Below are positions 1-7,901 of a DNA stretch of 64,000 nt, in pieces; positions within the stretch are counted from its first letter, which is position 1, and each line of letters opens with the position of its first letter. Under the pieces are notes generated by a model. The model did no database searches, was not told the origin of the DNA, and was given only the letters and a program-made list of their open reading frames with translations. This DNA comes from Pseudomonas entomophila (lineage in GTDB: Bacteria; Pseudomonadota; Gammaproteobacteria; Pseudomonadales; Pseudomonadaceae), in the NCBI RefSeq assembly GCF_023277925.1, contig NZ_CP063832.1:1178001-1242000 (forward strand). The letters run 5' to 3'. Made by a program: the position numbers and the translations under genes.

Positions 1-227
1 CTGACCAGGAACACCTGGTCGCGACGCCCGGCGATGGCCTGGCCGACCACCTGCTCGGCGCCGCCCTCGGCGTACATCTCGGCGGTGTCGATCAGGGTCA
101 GGCCCAGCTCGATCCCCTGTTGCAGCGCCGCTACCTCGGCGGCTTTGTGGCCTGGATCCTCGCCCATGTACCAGGTGCCCTGGCCTATGGCCGGCACGCG
201 GGAGCCCGCCAGATTCACGTAACGCAT
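1..227 (-). CDS. Aldo/keto reductase, N-terminal part (runs off the window)
   Basis: This is the N-terminal 75 or so residues of an NAD(P)H-dependent aldo/keto reductase, which would reduce aldehydes or ketones in the cytoplasm. The visible part starts [19 protein letters not shown] and includes [16 protein letters not shown]. This carries the Asp and the catalytic-site Tyr in the D-T-A-x-x-Y pattern at the end of the second strand-helix unit. The ATG has a strong AGGAGGTGA ribosome-binding site just upstream. The start overlaps the end of the LysR gene by 13 bases, so the two are probably co-transcribed. The C-terminal catalytic Lys/His and cofactor loops lie outside the window, so the substrate cannot be judged. 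Confidence 0.85.
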   Translation of the reverse strand, partial: MRYVNLAGSRVPAIGQGTWYMGEDPGHKAAEVAALQQGIELGLTLIDTAEMYAEGGAEQVVGQAIAGRRDQVFLV

Positions 228-1120
228 GTCACCTCCTGTGGAAGGGTATGGGTCAGCAGTACATCGAGCAGGGCCTCGGCCGCTTTTGACAGCTTGTGGT
301 CGCTCAGGGCGATCACGCCGATGCGCCGCTCAATGGTGGGTTCGACCAGCGCCACGCAGCGCGCGCCGAGCTCCTGCATCTGCTCGATGCACAGCGCCGG
401 CACGGCGCTTACGCCCAGGCCGCTGGCGACCATGCGGCCGACGGTCGACAGCTGGTGGCTTTCGAAGGCCACCGCCAGCTTGCCATGGTTGGCGGCCAGG
501 TGCTGCTCCAGCAACAGGCGCACGGCGGAGGGCCGCTGCAGGGCGATGAAATCCTGGGCCAGCAGTTCCTGCCAGCGCACCTGTGGCTGGCGGGCGAGGG
601 GCGAGTCGGCGGGCACCACGGCCACGAAGCGGTCCATGTACAACGGGTGGAAACGCAACGCCTCGCTGCGCTCGGGCTCGAAGCCGATGCCCAGCTCGAC
701 CCGGCGATGGCGCACCAGTTCCAGCACCTGCTCGTTGATCACGTCGTGCACGGTGACGTTGACCTTGGGGTAGCGCTGGCGGAACACCTTCAGCGACTGC
801 GGCAGCAGGTTGCCAGCGAAGGCCGGCATGGCCGCCACCGACACCCGGCCCAGTTGCAGGGTGAAGCGCTGGCGCAGCAGCTCTTCGGTGTCGTCCCAGT
901 CGGCCAGCAGGCGCCGGGCCAGGGGCAGCAGTACCTCACCCTCGGGGGTCAGGCTGACGCTGCGGGTGGTACGGGTGAGCAGGGCGCCGCCGAGGTTGTC
1001 CTCCAGCGCCTTGATGGTCAGGCTCAGGGCCGGTTGCGAGACGTGCAGGTGTTCGCCGGCCTGGGCGAAGCTCTGGTACTTGGCCACGGTGACGAAAGCA
1101 CGCAGTTGCTTGACGTTCAT
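215..1120 (-). CDS. LysR-family transcriptional regulator
   Basis: A 301-residue LysR-type regulator. The N-terminal winged helix-turn-helix is visible at residues 1-65 ([20 protein letters not shown], then [20 protein letters not shown] and the wing [13 protein letters not shown]), followed by a periplasmic-binding-fold effector domain. A longer reading frame starts 20 residues upstream, but family members begin at MNVKQLRAF, so I use that ATG. The gene is divergent from the CoA-transferase genes with 120 bases between them, the usual arrangement for a LysR regulator acting on its neighbour. It probably controls scoAB in response to a short-chain acid or ketone body; the effector is inferred from context only. 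Confidence 0.93.
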   Translation of the reverse strand: MNVKQLRAFVTVAKYQSFAQAGEHLHVSQPALSLTIKALEDNLGGALLTRTTRSVSLTPEGEVLLPLARRLLADWDDTEELLRQRFTLQLGRVSVAAMPAFAGNLLPQSLKVFRQRYPKVNVTVHDVINEQVLELVRHRRVELGIGFEPERSEALRFHPLYMDRFVAVVPADSPLARQPQVRWQELLAQDFIALQRPSAVRLLLEQHLAANHGKLAVAFESHQLSTVGRMVASGLGVSAVPALCIEQMQELGARCVALVEPTIERRIGVIALSDHKLSKAAEALLDVLLTHTLPQEVTCVT

Positions 1121-1240
1121 GACAGGCTTGCCCTTTGTTTTGCAAAAGTTATCAATCGATGACGAAAACAAAATTAACAAATCAGTCGTCTACAGTGAAG
1201 ATGACCGCACGGTTCCAACAACGACAAAAGGCGACTGAGC
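1121..1240. promoter_or_regulatory. Divergent LysR/scoA promoter region with TTTTGCAAAA palindrome
   Basis: This 120-base spacer separates the LysR gene from scoA. A perfect 10-base palindrome, TTTTGCAAAA, lies at 1138-1147 next to an AT-rich stretch. Such dyads are typical LysR operator cores, but I cannot prove binding. A weak ribosome-binding site (AAAAGG) lies about 10 bases before the scoA ATG. Confidence 0.45.
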
Positions 1241-1939
1241 ATGGCCGGACTGGACAAGCGTGTAGCAACTTATGAAGAGGCCCTGGCAGGCCTGACCGAC
1301 GACATGACGGTACTGGCCGGCGGCTTTGGCCTGTGCGGCATCCCCGAGAACCTCATCGCCGAGATCAAGCGCCGTGGCGTCAAGGGCTTGACCGTGGTCT
1401 CGAACAACTGCGGCGTCGACGGTTTCGGTCTGGGCGTACTGCTCGAAGAGCGGCAGATCCGCAAGATGGTCGCCTCGTACGTGGGCGAGAACGCCGAGTT
1501 CGAGCGCCAACTGCTCAGCGGCGAGCTGGAAGTGGAGCTGACCCCCCAAGGCACCCTGGCCGAGAAAATGCGCGCCGGTGGTGCCGGCATCCCGGCCTTC
1601 TACACCGCCACCGGCTACGGCACCCCGGTCGCCGAAGGCAAGGAAGTGCGCGAGTTCAAGGGCCGCAAGTACATCCTCGAAGAGTCGATCACCGGCGACT
1701 TCGCCATCGTCAAGGGCTGGAAGGCCGACCACTACGGCAACGTGGTGTACCGCAACACCGCGCAGAACTTCAACCCGCTGGCCGCCACCGCCGGCAAGAT
1801 CACCGTGGTAGAGGTCGAGGAAATCGTCGAGCCCGGCGTGCTGCTGCCCAGCGAGATCCACACCCCGGGCATCTACGTCGACCGGATCATCGTCGGCACC
1901 TTCGAGAAGCGCATCGAGAAGCGCACCGTCAAGGCCTGA
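1241..1939 (+). CDS. scoA: 3-oxoacid CoA-transferase subunit A
   Basis: The 232-residue alpha subunit of a heterodimeric succinyl-CoA (or acetyl-CoA):3-oxoacid CoA-transferase, which activates acetoacetate and similar short-chain acids to CoA esters. The sequence shows the family I signature [18 protein letters not shown] and the Gly-rich stretch [17 protein letters not shown]. Length matches the family. The beta subunit follows after 35 bases and supplies the catalytic glutamate, so the two must assemble. The neighbouring LysR gene is the likely regulator. AtoD, PcaI-like or ScoA naming depends on the true substrate. Acetoacetate use is supported by atoE, which lies downstream but is now 22 kb away. 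Confidence 0.93.
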   Translation: MAGLDKRVATYEEALAGLTDDMTVLAGGFGLCGIPENLIAEIKRRGVKGLTVVSNNCGVDGFGLGVLLEERQIRKMVASYVGENAEFERQLLSGELEVELTPQGTLAEKMRAGGAGIPAFYTATGYGTPVAEGKEVREFKGRKYILEESITGDFAIVKGWKADHYGNVVYRNTAQNFNPLAATAGKITVVEVEEIVEPGVLLPSEIHTPGIYVDRIIVGTFEKRIEKRTVKA

Positions 1940-1974
1940 GCGCCGTCCTCAAGAACAACAAAGAGATCCTGACC

Positions 1975-2631
1975 ATGGCATTGACTCGCGAACAAATGGC
2001 GCAACGCGTCGCCCGTGAACTGAAGGACGGCTACTACGTCAACCTCGGTATCGGCATCCCCACCCTGGTGGCCAACTACGTCCCCGCCGACATGGATGTG
2101 ATGCTGCAATCGGAAAACGGCCTGCTGGGCATGGGCGAGTTCCCCACCGAAAGCACGATCGACGCCGACATGATCAACGCTGGCAAGCAGACCGTCACCG
2201 CCCGCCGTGGCGCGTCGATCTTCGACTCGGCGCAGTCCTTCGCGATGATCCGTGGCGGCCACGTCGACCTCACCGTGCTGGGGGCCTTCGAGGTGGACGT
2301 GGAGGGCAACATCGCCTCGTGGATGATCCCCGGCAAGCTGGTCAAGGGCATGGGCGGCGCCATGGACCTGGTGGCCGGCGCCGACAACATCATCGTCACC
2401 ATGACCCACGCCTCGAAGGATGGCGAGTCCAAGCTGCTGCCGCGCTGCAGCCTACCGCTGACCGGTGCCGGTTGCATTCGCAAGGTGCTTACCGACCTGG
2501 CCTACCTGGAGATCGAGAACGGTGCGTTCATCCTGCGCGAGACCGCGCCGGGGGTGAGTGTCGAGGAGATCATCGAGAAGACCGCCGGCAAGTTGATCGT
2601 GCCGGACGATGTGAAGGAAATGACGTTCTGA
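1975..2631 (+). CDS. scoB: 3-oxoacid CoA-transferase subunit B
   Basis: The 218-residue beta subunit of the 3-oxoacid CoA-transferase. The motif MLQSENGLLGMG contains the conserved S-E-N-G, whose glutamate forms the enzyme-CoA thioester. The C-terminal half carries GGHVDLTVLGAFEVD and SLPLTGAGCIRKV, as in ScoB/AtoA/PcaJ proteins. The ATG at 1975 is chosen because the protein then begins MALTREQMAQRVARELKDGY, the family N-terminus; a longer open frame exists upstream but overlaps scoA. A strong intrinsic terminator follows directly, so the operon ends here. Confidence 0.94.
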   Translation: MALTREQMAQRVARELKDGYYVNLGIGIPTLVANYVPADMDVMLQSENGLLGMGEFPTESTIDADMINAGKQTVTARRGASIFDSAQSFAMIRGGHVDLTVLGAFEVDVEGNIASWMIPGKLVKGMGGAMDLVAGADNIIVTMTHASKDGESKLLPRCSLPLTGAGCIRKVLTDLAYLEIENGAFILRETAPGVSVEEIIEKTAGKLIVPDDVKEMTF

Positions 2632-2649
2632 TCCTTAAGGTGTCGTGAG

Positions 2650-2680
2650 AACCCCGTGGCCACGTCACGGGGTTTTTTAT
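2650..2680 (+). terminator. Rho-independent terminator after scoB
   Basis: A 9-base-pair GC-rich stem (AACCCCGTG paired with CACGGGGTT, 7-base loop) is followed by a T run. It ends the scoAB transcript and marks the left edge of the accessory island. Confidence 0.9.
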
Positions 2681-2720
2681 TGCGAGACGCAAGCCGGCAG
2701 CTTTGCAGCGTTCTCAAGAC

Positions 2721-2744
2721 CGAGCGCCGCCCGCGCGGCGCTCG
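2721..2744. repeat. REP hairpin (CGAGCGCCGC palindrome)
   Basis: A perfect 10-base inverted repeat, CGAGCGCCGC and GCGGCGCTCG, with a 4-base loop. The same unit, flanked by a GCAGCGTTCT-type extension, recurs at 31352-31413, and its core recurs at 24951-25059 and 29713-29760. It lies just beyond the scoB terminator and downstream of the leftward nucleotidyltransferase gene. Confidence 0.8.
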
Positions 2745-2780
2745 ATCTCATGCGCGTTGCAAAGCCATCGCCGCCCCCCC

Positions 2781-3500
2781 TCAACGCCGGGCATTGATCA
2801 GCGCATCCGCACGCTGGTAGTCGTAGGGCAACCCAATGTCGATAAACCGCCCCGACGCCTCGAACCCCAGCACATTCAAGCCACTGTCCAGCCACTGCGG
2901 CAGCAGCTGCTCTTCCAACGACGCTGCCTGCCCGGCCCGATGGGCGAGGTACTCCAGGCACGCCCGGCGCATCCAGTAGACCCCGCCATTGACCCATGCC
3001 GCCGCATCGGCGCGGGTATGGGCGAAGGCCAGGACATGACCGCTGTCATCGAGGGTGATGCCTGTGTAACGCCGGGGTTCCCCGTTGCGAAACAGCGCCA
3101 GGCAGCAGTCGGCGTGGTGCTGCTCGGCGTACTGCTGGAGCGTGGCCAGGTCCAGGGTGAACCAGGTGTCGCCATTGAGCAGCAGGAAGTTCTCGTCGGC
3201 CTCCGTCAGGTGTTCGAGCGCCATCAGTAGCCCGCCGCCTGTGCCCAGGGGCCGCGGCTCCCGCGCATAGTGCAGCGTGGCGCCCCGGTAGCCGTCACCG
3301 AAGTGCTCGACGATCGCTTCATGGCGATACCCGACCGAGAGCACGAAGCGCTCGATGCCCTGGTCGATCCAGTAGTCGAACAGATACTCCAGGAACGGTC
3401 GCCCGGCGATGGGCGCCATCGGCTTGGGTAGGTCGCTGACCACGCTGCGCAAGCGTGTGCCCAGGCCTCCGGCCAGAACCACAGCGGTACGTATGGACAT
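2781..3500 (-). CDS. Sugar-1-phosphate nucleotidyltransferase, HddC-like
   Basis: A 239-residue nucleotidyltransferase that would couple a nucleoside triphosphate to a sugar 1-phosphate. It begins MSIRTAVVLAGGLGTRLRS, the LAGGxGTRL nucleotide loop, followed by DLPKPMAPIAGRPFLEYLFD with the conserved PKPM. LLLNGDTWF carries the metal-binding Asp and NGGVYWM the sugar-binding segment. Length and sequence style fit D-glycero-alpha-D-manno-heptose 1-phosphate guanylyltransferase (HddC) better than glucose enzymes. The partner GHMP kinase lies 16 bases upstream on the same strand, so the pair would phosphorylate and activate a heptose. The pair is divergent from the aminocyclitol operon. The nucleotide (GDP or ADP) cannot be told from sequence alone. 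Confidence 0.82.
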   Translation of the reverse strand: MSIRTAVVLAGGLGTRLRSVVSDLPKPMAPIAGRPFLEYLFDYWIDQGIERFVLSVGYRHEAIVEHFGDGYRGATLHYAREPRPLGTGGGLLMALEHLTEADENFLLLNGDTWFTLDLATLQQYAEQHHADCCLALFRNGEPRRYTGITLDDSGHVLAFAHTRADAAAWVNGGVYWMRRACLEYLAHRAGQAASLEEQLLPQWLDSGLNVLGFEASGRFIDIGLPYDYQRADALINARR

Positions 3501-3516
3501 GTCTTGGGCTCCTGTA

Positions 3517-4512
3517 TCAGAAGGCGCTGGGCTGGTAGCGCATCAACTGGCTGCCGGACTGCTCGAACCGGAAAGGCACATGCACCAGGTCGCGCAGGCT
3601 TTCGCGGACCTGGGCCTGCAACTCAGGCTTGACGAACAGCAGCATGAAACCGCCACCGCCAGCCCCCAGCAGCTTGCCGCCAATGGCGCCAGAAGAGCGG
3701 GCGATGGTGTAGAGGTGGTCGATGTCGTGGTTGCTGACCTGGTTCGACAGGTTTTTCTTGAGCAGCCAGCTGCAATGCAGCAACTCACCGAAGGCCTCCA
3801 GCGGCCCTGGGCCCTGGAGGATGGCGAGTGCCTCGTCGACCATGGCATGGAGGCGGGTCAGCTCAGCGAGACGGTTGCCCAGGTTGTCGATCTTCGATTG
3901 GGCAACCTTGGCCGCGATCCTGGAAAAACCGGTGAAAAACAGCATCAGGTGGGCTTGCAGTGCCTCGAGACGAGGCCTTGGCACAGCGGCCGGGGTGACG
4001 GTGAAACCGCCTTCGCCGCGCAGGAAGTCGATACGGTTGAAGCCGCCGACCGCGGCAGCGATCTGGTCCTGGGAGCCGACGCTTTCGCCGATAACCTGCT
4101 GCTCCACATGCTGGGCCAGCCTGGCCAGCGCTTCACGGGCGATGACGTGGCCGTGCAGGGCCTTCAATGCGTGCAGCAGGCCGACGGTGAAGGAGGAACT
4201 GGAGCCCATGCCCGAGCGGGCAGGCAGGTCGCCGTCGACATGGATCTCGAGGCCGTCCTCGCAGCCCAGGTACTGCAACACGGCGCGCACCGCAGGGTGT
4301 TCGATCTCGCGGGGGTGCATCACGTTCTCGATCCGTGAATAGGCTATCCGGAACCGGTGTTCGAAGAACGGCGGCAGGTGGCGGCAACTGATATAGCAAT
4401 ACTTGTCGATGGCGGTAGACAGTACCGCACCGCCATGGGCTTTGTACCAGGCGGGATAATCCGTGCCGCCGCCAAAGAACGAAATACGATAAGGCGTGCG
4501 GGTAATGATCAC
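3517..4512 (-). CDS. GHMP-family sugar kinase, HddA-like (heptose 7-phosphate kinase type)
   Basis: A GHMP-superfamily small-molecule kinase of about 331 residues. The N-terminus, VIITRTPYRISFFGGGTDYP, is the hallmark of D-glycero-D-manno-heptose 7-phosphate 1-kinases (HddA). The ATP loop is SGMGSSSSFTVGLLHAL and the C-terminal motif GAIGGKLLGAGGGGFMLLF. I place the start at the GTG at 4512 because family proteins begin at this point and a GGGAG site lies upstream; an ATG 16 codons further upstream (4560) is possible but has a poorer ribosome-binding site. It forms a two-gene unit with the nucleotidyltransferase. Isomerase and phosphatase steps would have to come from LPS-core genes elsewhere. 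Confidence 0.82.
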   Translation of the reverse strand: MIITRTPYRISFFGGGTDYPAWYKAHGGAVLSTAIDKYCYISCRHLPPFFEHRFRIAYSRIENVMHPREIEHPAVRAVLQYLGCEDGLEIHVDGDLPARSGMGSSSSFTVGLLHALKALHGHVIAREALARLAQHVEQQVIGESVGSQDQIAAAVGGFNRIDFLRGEGGFTVTPAAVPRPRLEALQAHLMLFFTGFSRIAAKVAQSKIDNLGNRLAELTRLHAMVDEALAILQGPGPLEAFGELLHCSWLLKKNLSNQVSNHDIDHLYTIARSSGAIGGKLLGAGGGGFMLLFVKPELQAQVRESLRDLVHVPFRFEQSGSQLMRYQPSAF

Positions 4513-4936
4513 AGGCGAGCGACTCCCAATATACAACGGTGTATGTGGGGCGTGATTCATTGTGCGGGCGACTCACAATGCAAGCGCCATCCATTGCTGT
4601 TTTTGCTAGGCGAGTTCCTTGCCTAAGTTATGGCTTTGTCGGCGGGTGTTATATAAAAAGCAATAGTCATATTGTGGGTCTGAGAAGAAGTTTATTTGCA
4701 AGTTGGTGGCGCACTGAATGCCCAGCTTAGCAGTGCTGCAAGCCCTTTCTGGCGCCGTTTGTCGGCGGTTTTTTTGCTGCTTTTGCATGGGTTTGGCAAA
4801 TATTGCGCTGCTGAAAACCAGTGCTATCGTAGAACTTCACCACGCGCCTGGCAGGCAGAACGTTATCGGGTTCGGGGTTAGGGAAGAGTCAAATTATTGG
4901 TCCCACGGATATGCAGGGAAGTAGGGGCGTACGGCC
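4513..4936. promoter_or_regulatory. AT-rich divergent promoter region between the heptose genes and the aminocyclitol operon
   Basis: This 424-base stretch holds no convincing gene; its short reading frames are overlapping and uncharacteristic. Composition drops sharply in AT between about 4600 and 4830 (for example ATATAAAAAGCAATAG near 4650), unlike the GC-rich genes on both sides. Promoters for both transcription units and any regulator sites must lie here. I could not assign exact -10 and -35 boxes. A purine-rich GAAGTAGGGG lies about 9 bases before the radical SAM ATG. Confidence 0.6.
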
Positions 4937-5995
4937 ATGACTGATAGTATTCAGTTTATTCAGCTTAAAAGTGCCTGTCGTGATCCGGTGACCCATGCCG
5001 AATTACCGCGTGCTATTTACGTCGAGTTGACGGACCGCTGTAACCTGGTGTGCCCGATGTGTCGGTGCAGCCCGGTCAAAGGCAATATCCTGCCGCTGCC
5101 GATGTTCAAGGAAATAGCGGCCGCGCTGTTTCCCACCGCCGAATTCGTCGACCTGCGTGGTTGGGGCGAGAGCACCATCGTGCCAGGCTTTCTCGACTAC
5201 CTGGACGTGGCGCTGGGTTATCCGGTCAAGCTCAAGCTGATCACCAACGCGGTGGTGCGCAAACCGCAGCTGTGGCAGCGCCTGGGGCATGAGGGCATCA
5301 CCGTGGGCGTCTCGTTCGATGCCGCCACGGCGCCGCTGTTTCGCGAACTGCGTGGTGGCGCCGAACTTCGGCAGGTGCTGGGCAACCTGTGCCTGCTCAC
5401 CGAGGCCCAGCGCGAGGCCGGGTATGACCCGGCGGAAAAACTCTACCTGTGCGTGACCGTCAGCGGGCGCAACCTCGACGAACTGGAAACCATCATCACC
5501 CTGGGTATGGAACTGGGCGTACGCCGGTTCAAGTTCGAACCGCTGTGGGCGCCCGACGAAGACCCCAATCGCCTGGAGTTCCACGCCGAAAAGGTCGCCA
5601 CGGTAATGGCCCGACTTGGTCAGTTGCAACGTCGGCACCACCTGCAACTCGAGCTGTCGGCGGCACTTTCCGCGGCCAGCATCCAGCACCACGCCGTGAA
5701 CAAGGTCTGCATCCACCCCTGGCAATACCTCTACATCAACAGCCGTGGGCGCCTGGGCTTCTGCGACCACCTCAACGGCCGCGACGAGTTCACCTTTGGT
5801 GACTGGCAGCAGGGCGGTTTCGCGGCCTTCTGGAATGGCCCCGAAATGCGCCAGTTGCGCGCCGAGCATCACCAGCGCCTGGGCGGGCCGGCCATCAAGC
5901 AGTGCGCCGATTGCAACTGGTGCTACGAGCGCCGCTACATGGACCTGGAAGACTGGCTGGAGCCTGAGTGGGCCAACTATAGGGTGACCCTGTGA
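4937..5995 (+). CDS. Radical SAM enzyme with SPASM-type C-terminal cluster domain
   Basis: A 352-residue radical S-adenosylmethionine enzyme. The [4Fe-4S] motif CNLVCPMC (CxxxCxxC) lies near residues 35-45 in the usual AIYVELTDRCNL context. The C-terminal part has more cysteines (CIHPWQYLYI, LGFCDHLNG, CADCNWC), as in SPASM/Twitch domains that hold auxiliary clusters. BtrN, which oxidises 2-deoxy-scyllo-inosamine in butirosin biosynthesis, belongs to this broad group, and a 2-deoxy-scyllo-inosose synthase is encoded six genes downstream. A cyclitol dehydrogenase or other sugar-modifying role is therefore plausible but inferred. This is the first gene of the long rightward operon; its stop overlaps the next start (GTGA). 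Confidence 0.88.
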   Translation: MTDSIQFIQLKSACRDPVTHAELPRAIYVELTDRCNLVCPMCRCSPVKGNILPLPMFKEIAAALFPTAEFVDLRGWGESTIVPGFLDYLDVALGYPVKLKLITNAVVRKPQLWQRLGHEGITVGVSFDAATAPLFRELRGGAELRQVLGNLCLLTEAQREAGYDPAEKLYLCVTVSGRNLDELETIITLGMELGVRRFKFEPLWAPDEDPNRLEFHAEKVATVMARLGQLQRRHHLQLELSAALSAASIQHHAVNKVCIHPWQYLYINSRGRLGFCDHLNGRDEFTFGDWQQGGFAAFWNGPEMRQLRAEHHQRLGGPAIKQCADCNWCYERRYMDLEDWLEPEWANYRVTL

Positions 5996-6813
5996 ACCTT
6001 CGTGACATGACCCTCGACCCACCCTGGCTGGCGAACTTCTACGACCCGGCCTTGTTCGATGCCAGCGCCGGGGACGCCGACTCCGCGAACACCATCGCCT
6101 GGTACCGCGAGCAGTTGCGCGGGCCGGCGCGCCAGGTGCTGGACATCGGTTGCGGTACCGGGCGCCTGGCTCTGCCGCTGCTGGAGGATGGCCACAGGGT
6201 GCATGGGCTGGACATCAGCGAGGCGATGCTGGGCTACCTGGCCACCAAGGCCGGTGCCCTCGCGCCACAGGTTCGGGCCCGTTTGAGCTGGGCCCACGGC
6301 AGTGTGCTCGACGAATCACCGCGCGAGACCTTCGATGCCTTGGTCGCCGCCGATGACTTCGTGACCCATTTCGACCTCGACCAGTTGCGGCGCTTCATGG
6401 CCATCGCCCATGCCGCGCTGCGCCCCGGTGGCCAGTTGCTGACCGATATGCGTGAACGCTCGGCAGCCCGCCTGGCTGCCGCCGCGGCGCCATTCCCCAA
6501 GCCCCTGCAGAGTCATGGCCTGGCGGGTGGCATCGCCAGTGAACAGGGGCCACTGCATGTGGCGATGATGGGGTGGGAGGAGTACGACCCCGAGAGCCGT
6601 TGGCTGGTCAGCCACCAGTTGTACAGTTTCATCGATAACCAAGGGCGCGAAGCGCGGCGCGACTGGAAGACCATCCGCCAGCGTAACCACAGCAATGCCG
6701 AACTGGTCGAAGCCGCGCAACGAGCGGGCTTCGTGGTCGAGCGTATCAGCGGGCGCGACCTTGCTGGCGCGCCCGGTGAACAGGGTGGGTTCTTTCAGCT
6801 GGTGCGCCCATGA
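5992..6813 (+). CDS. Class I SAM-dependent methyltransferase
   Basis: A 273-residue class I methyltransferase. The SAM-binding motif I, VLDIGCGTGRLALPLLEDG, is followed by GLDISEAMLGYL (acidic motif II) and the motif IV region FDALVAADDFVTHF. The fold resembles small-molecule O- or N-methyltransferases of natural product clusters, not the 16S rRNA methyltransferases that give aminoglycoside resistance, although that is judged only from motif style. The GTG start overlaps the radical SAM stop and the 3' end overlaps the next gene by ATGA, so translation is coupled. The likely substrate is the cyclitol or a sugar of the pathway. Confidence 0.88.
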   Translation: MNLRDMTLDPPWLANFYDPALFDASAGDADSANTIAWYREQLRGPARQVLDIGCGTGRLALPLLEDGHRVHGLDISEAMLGYLATKAGALAPQVRARLSWAHGSVLDESPRETFDALVAADDFVTHFDLDQLRRFMAIAHAALRPGGQLLTDMRERSAARLAAAAAPFPKPLQSHGLAGGIASEQGPLHVAMMGWEEYDPESRWLVSHQLYSFIDNQGREARRDWKTIRQRNHSNAELVEAAQRAGFVVERISGRDLAGAPGEQGGFFQLVRP

Positions 6814-7901
6814 AGCCTGCGCTGGAACTGATCTGGGTGGTGCCCTCGCTGGCAGGCCTGGGTGGCAGTGAGTACGCCGCCGTGACCTTTGCCCGGCTGG
6901 TGGCTGGCGACGGTCATCGGGTGCGCTTGCTCACCGGGCCTGAAGTGCACCCGGCGTGGCAGGCACTGTTACAGGTCGATGGCCTGAGTGTGGTTCAGGA
7001 CCCGGATGGCAGCGCGATGGTCATGGCCGACACGCTGGCGTGCCTGCTGGCGGCACGGCCCGCCGACCTGATCCAGTTCATGCCCATCGAAGCCCATTGC
7101 CTGGCGTGGCTGGACCGGTGCTCGGCGGTGCCTGTCATCGGTTGGGAGCCCACCGACCTGAGCCCCCGATGCTGGTGGTTGCCGAGCGCGTTGAAACAAC
7201 GCCTGCGCGAGCTCGACGGGCTGTTGGTGCTCAACCCCGACGCAGCCCTTCACGCTTGGGAGCATTACACCTTTCGAGGGGATGTCACCATCCTGGCCAA
7301 CACCTTGGTCAGTGTGCCGGCCACGGTAACGGCGCGTCAGCATGATGGGCTGGTGGTGGGGTGTATTTCGCGCTTGTCGGCGGAAAAGGGCCTGGAGTTC
7401 CTGCTGGCGGCCTTCGCCTTGTTGCTTGAGCGCTGCCCACGCGCCACCTTGCGCCTCTGGGGCGAAGGCGAGGATCAGCAGCGCCTGGATAATCTGGCGC
7501 GGATGCTGGGCATCGAGGCATCGGTGGATTTTGCCGGCGGCTTCGAACCTTTCGGTGGCATCGATGAAGTGGCCGCGAGCGCCGATGTGTTCGTGCTGAG
7601 CTCACTGTTCGAAGGCGCGCCGGTCGCACTCCTGGAACTGGCGGCCAGGGGCCGGCCGCTGGTGGCCTCGGCGACCAGCGGTGCGCGTTGGGTGTGTGGG
7701 CAGGCGTACCCATGGCTGACGGCGGTCGGCGACACCCGCGCCATGGCTGATGCCTTGGCGGAAGCACTGAATGGCCAGGGCCGCAAGCTACTGGGCGAGC
7801 AGTTGCGCGAACGTTTCGAGCAGCAGTTCGCCCCGGCCCGGGCGCTGGCCACCCTGAACGCGGCCTATGCCCGTGTGCTGGCGGCAGGTCCGCGGCCGTG
7901 A
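6810..7901 (+). CDS. Glycosyltransferase family 4
   Basis: A 363-residue GT-B retaining glycosyltransferase. The N-terminal acceptor domain opens WVVPSLAGLGGSEYAAVTFA with the Gly-rich donor-side loop. The C-terminal donor domain has VGCISRLSAEKGLEFLLAAF and the E-x7-E motif in LFEGAPVALLELAARGRPLVA. GT4 enzymes attach the first sugar to 2-deoxystreptamine in known aminoglycoside clusters (BtrM/NeoM), which fits the neighbouring cyclase and aminotransferase genes. The ATGA overlap with the methyltransferase and the GTGA overlap with the deacetylase indicate one transcript. Acceptor and donor are inferred from context. Confidence 0.9.
   Translation: MKPALELIWVVPSLAGLGGSEYAAVTFARLVAGDGHRVRLLTGPEVHPAWQALLQVDGLSVVQDPDGSAMVMADTLACLLAARPADLIQFMPIEAHCLAWLDRCSAVPVIGWEPTDLSPRCWWLPSALKQRLRELDGLLVLNPDAALHAWEHYTFRGDVTILANTLVSVPATVTARQHDGLVVGCISRLSAEKGLEFLLAAFALLLERCPRATLRLWGEGEDQQRLDNLARMLGIEASVDFAGGFEPFGGIDEVAASADVFVLSSLFEGAPVALLELAARGRPLVASATSGARWVCGQAYPWLTAVGDTRAMADALAEALNGQGRKLLGEQLRERFEQQFAPARALATLNAAYARVLAAGPRP

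Noticed and set aside
4539..4924. Several short open frames between the GHMP kinase and the radical SAM gene
   Set aside because: They overlap each other on both strands, lack ribosome-binding sites and have no family features; the region is better read as a promoter region.
5992..6813. Methyltransferase as a 16S rRNA aminoglycoside-resistance enzyme
   Set aside because: Its motifs and length fit small-molecule methyltransferases, and no similarity to the Arm/Kam rRNA methyltransferases was apparent by eye.
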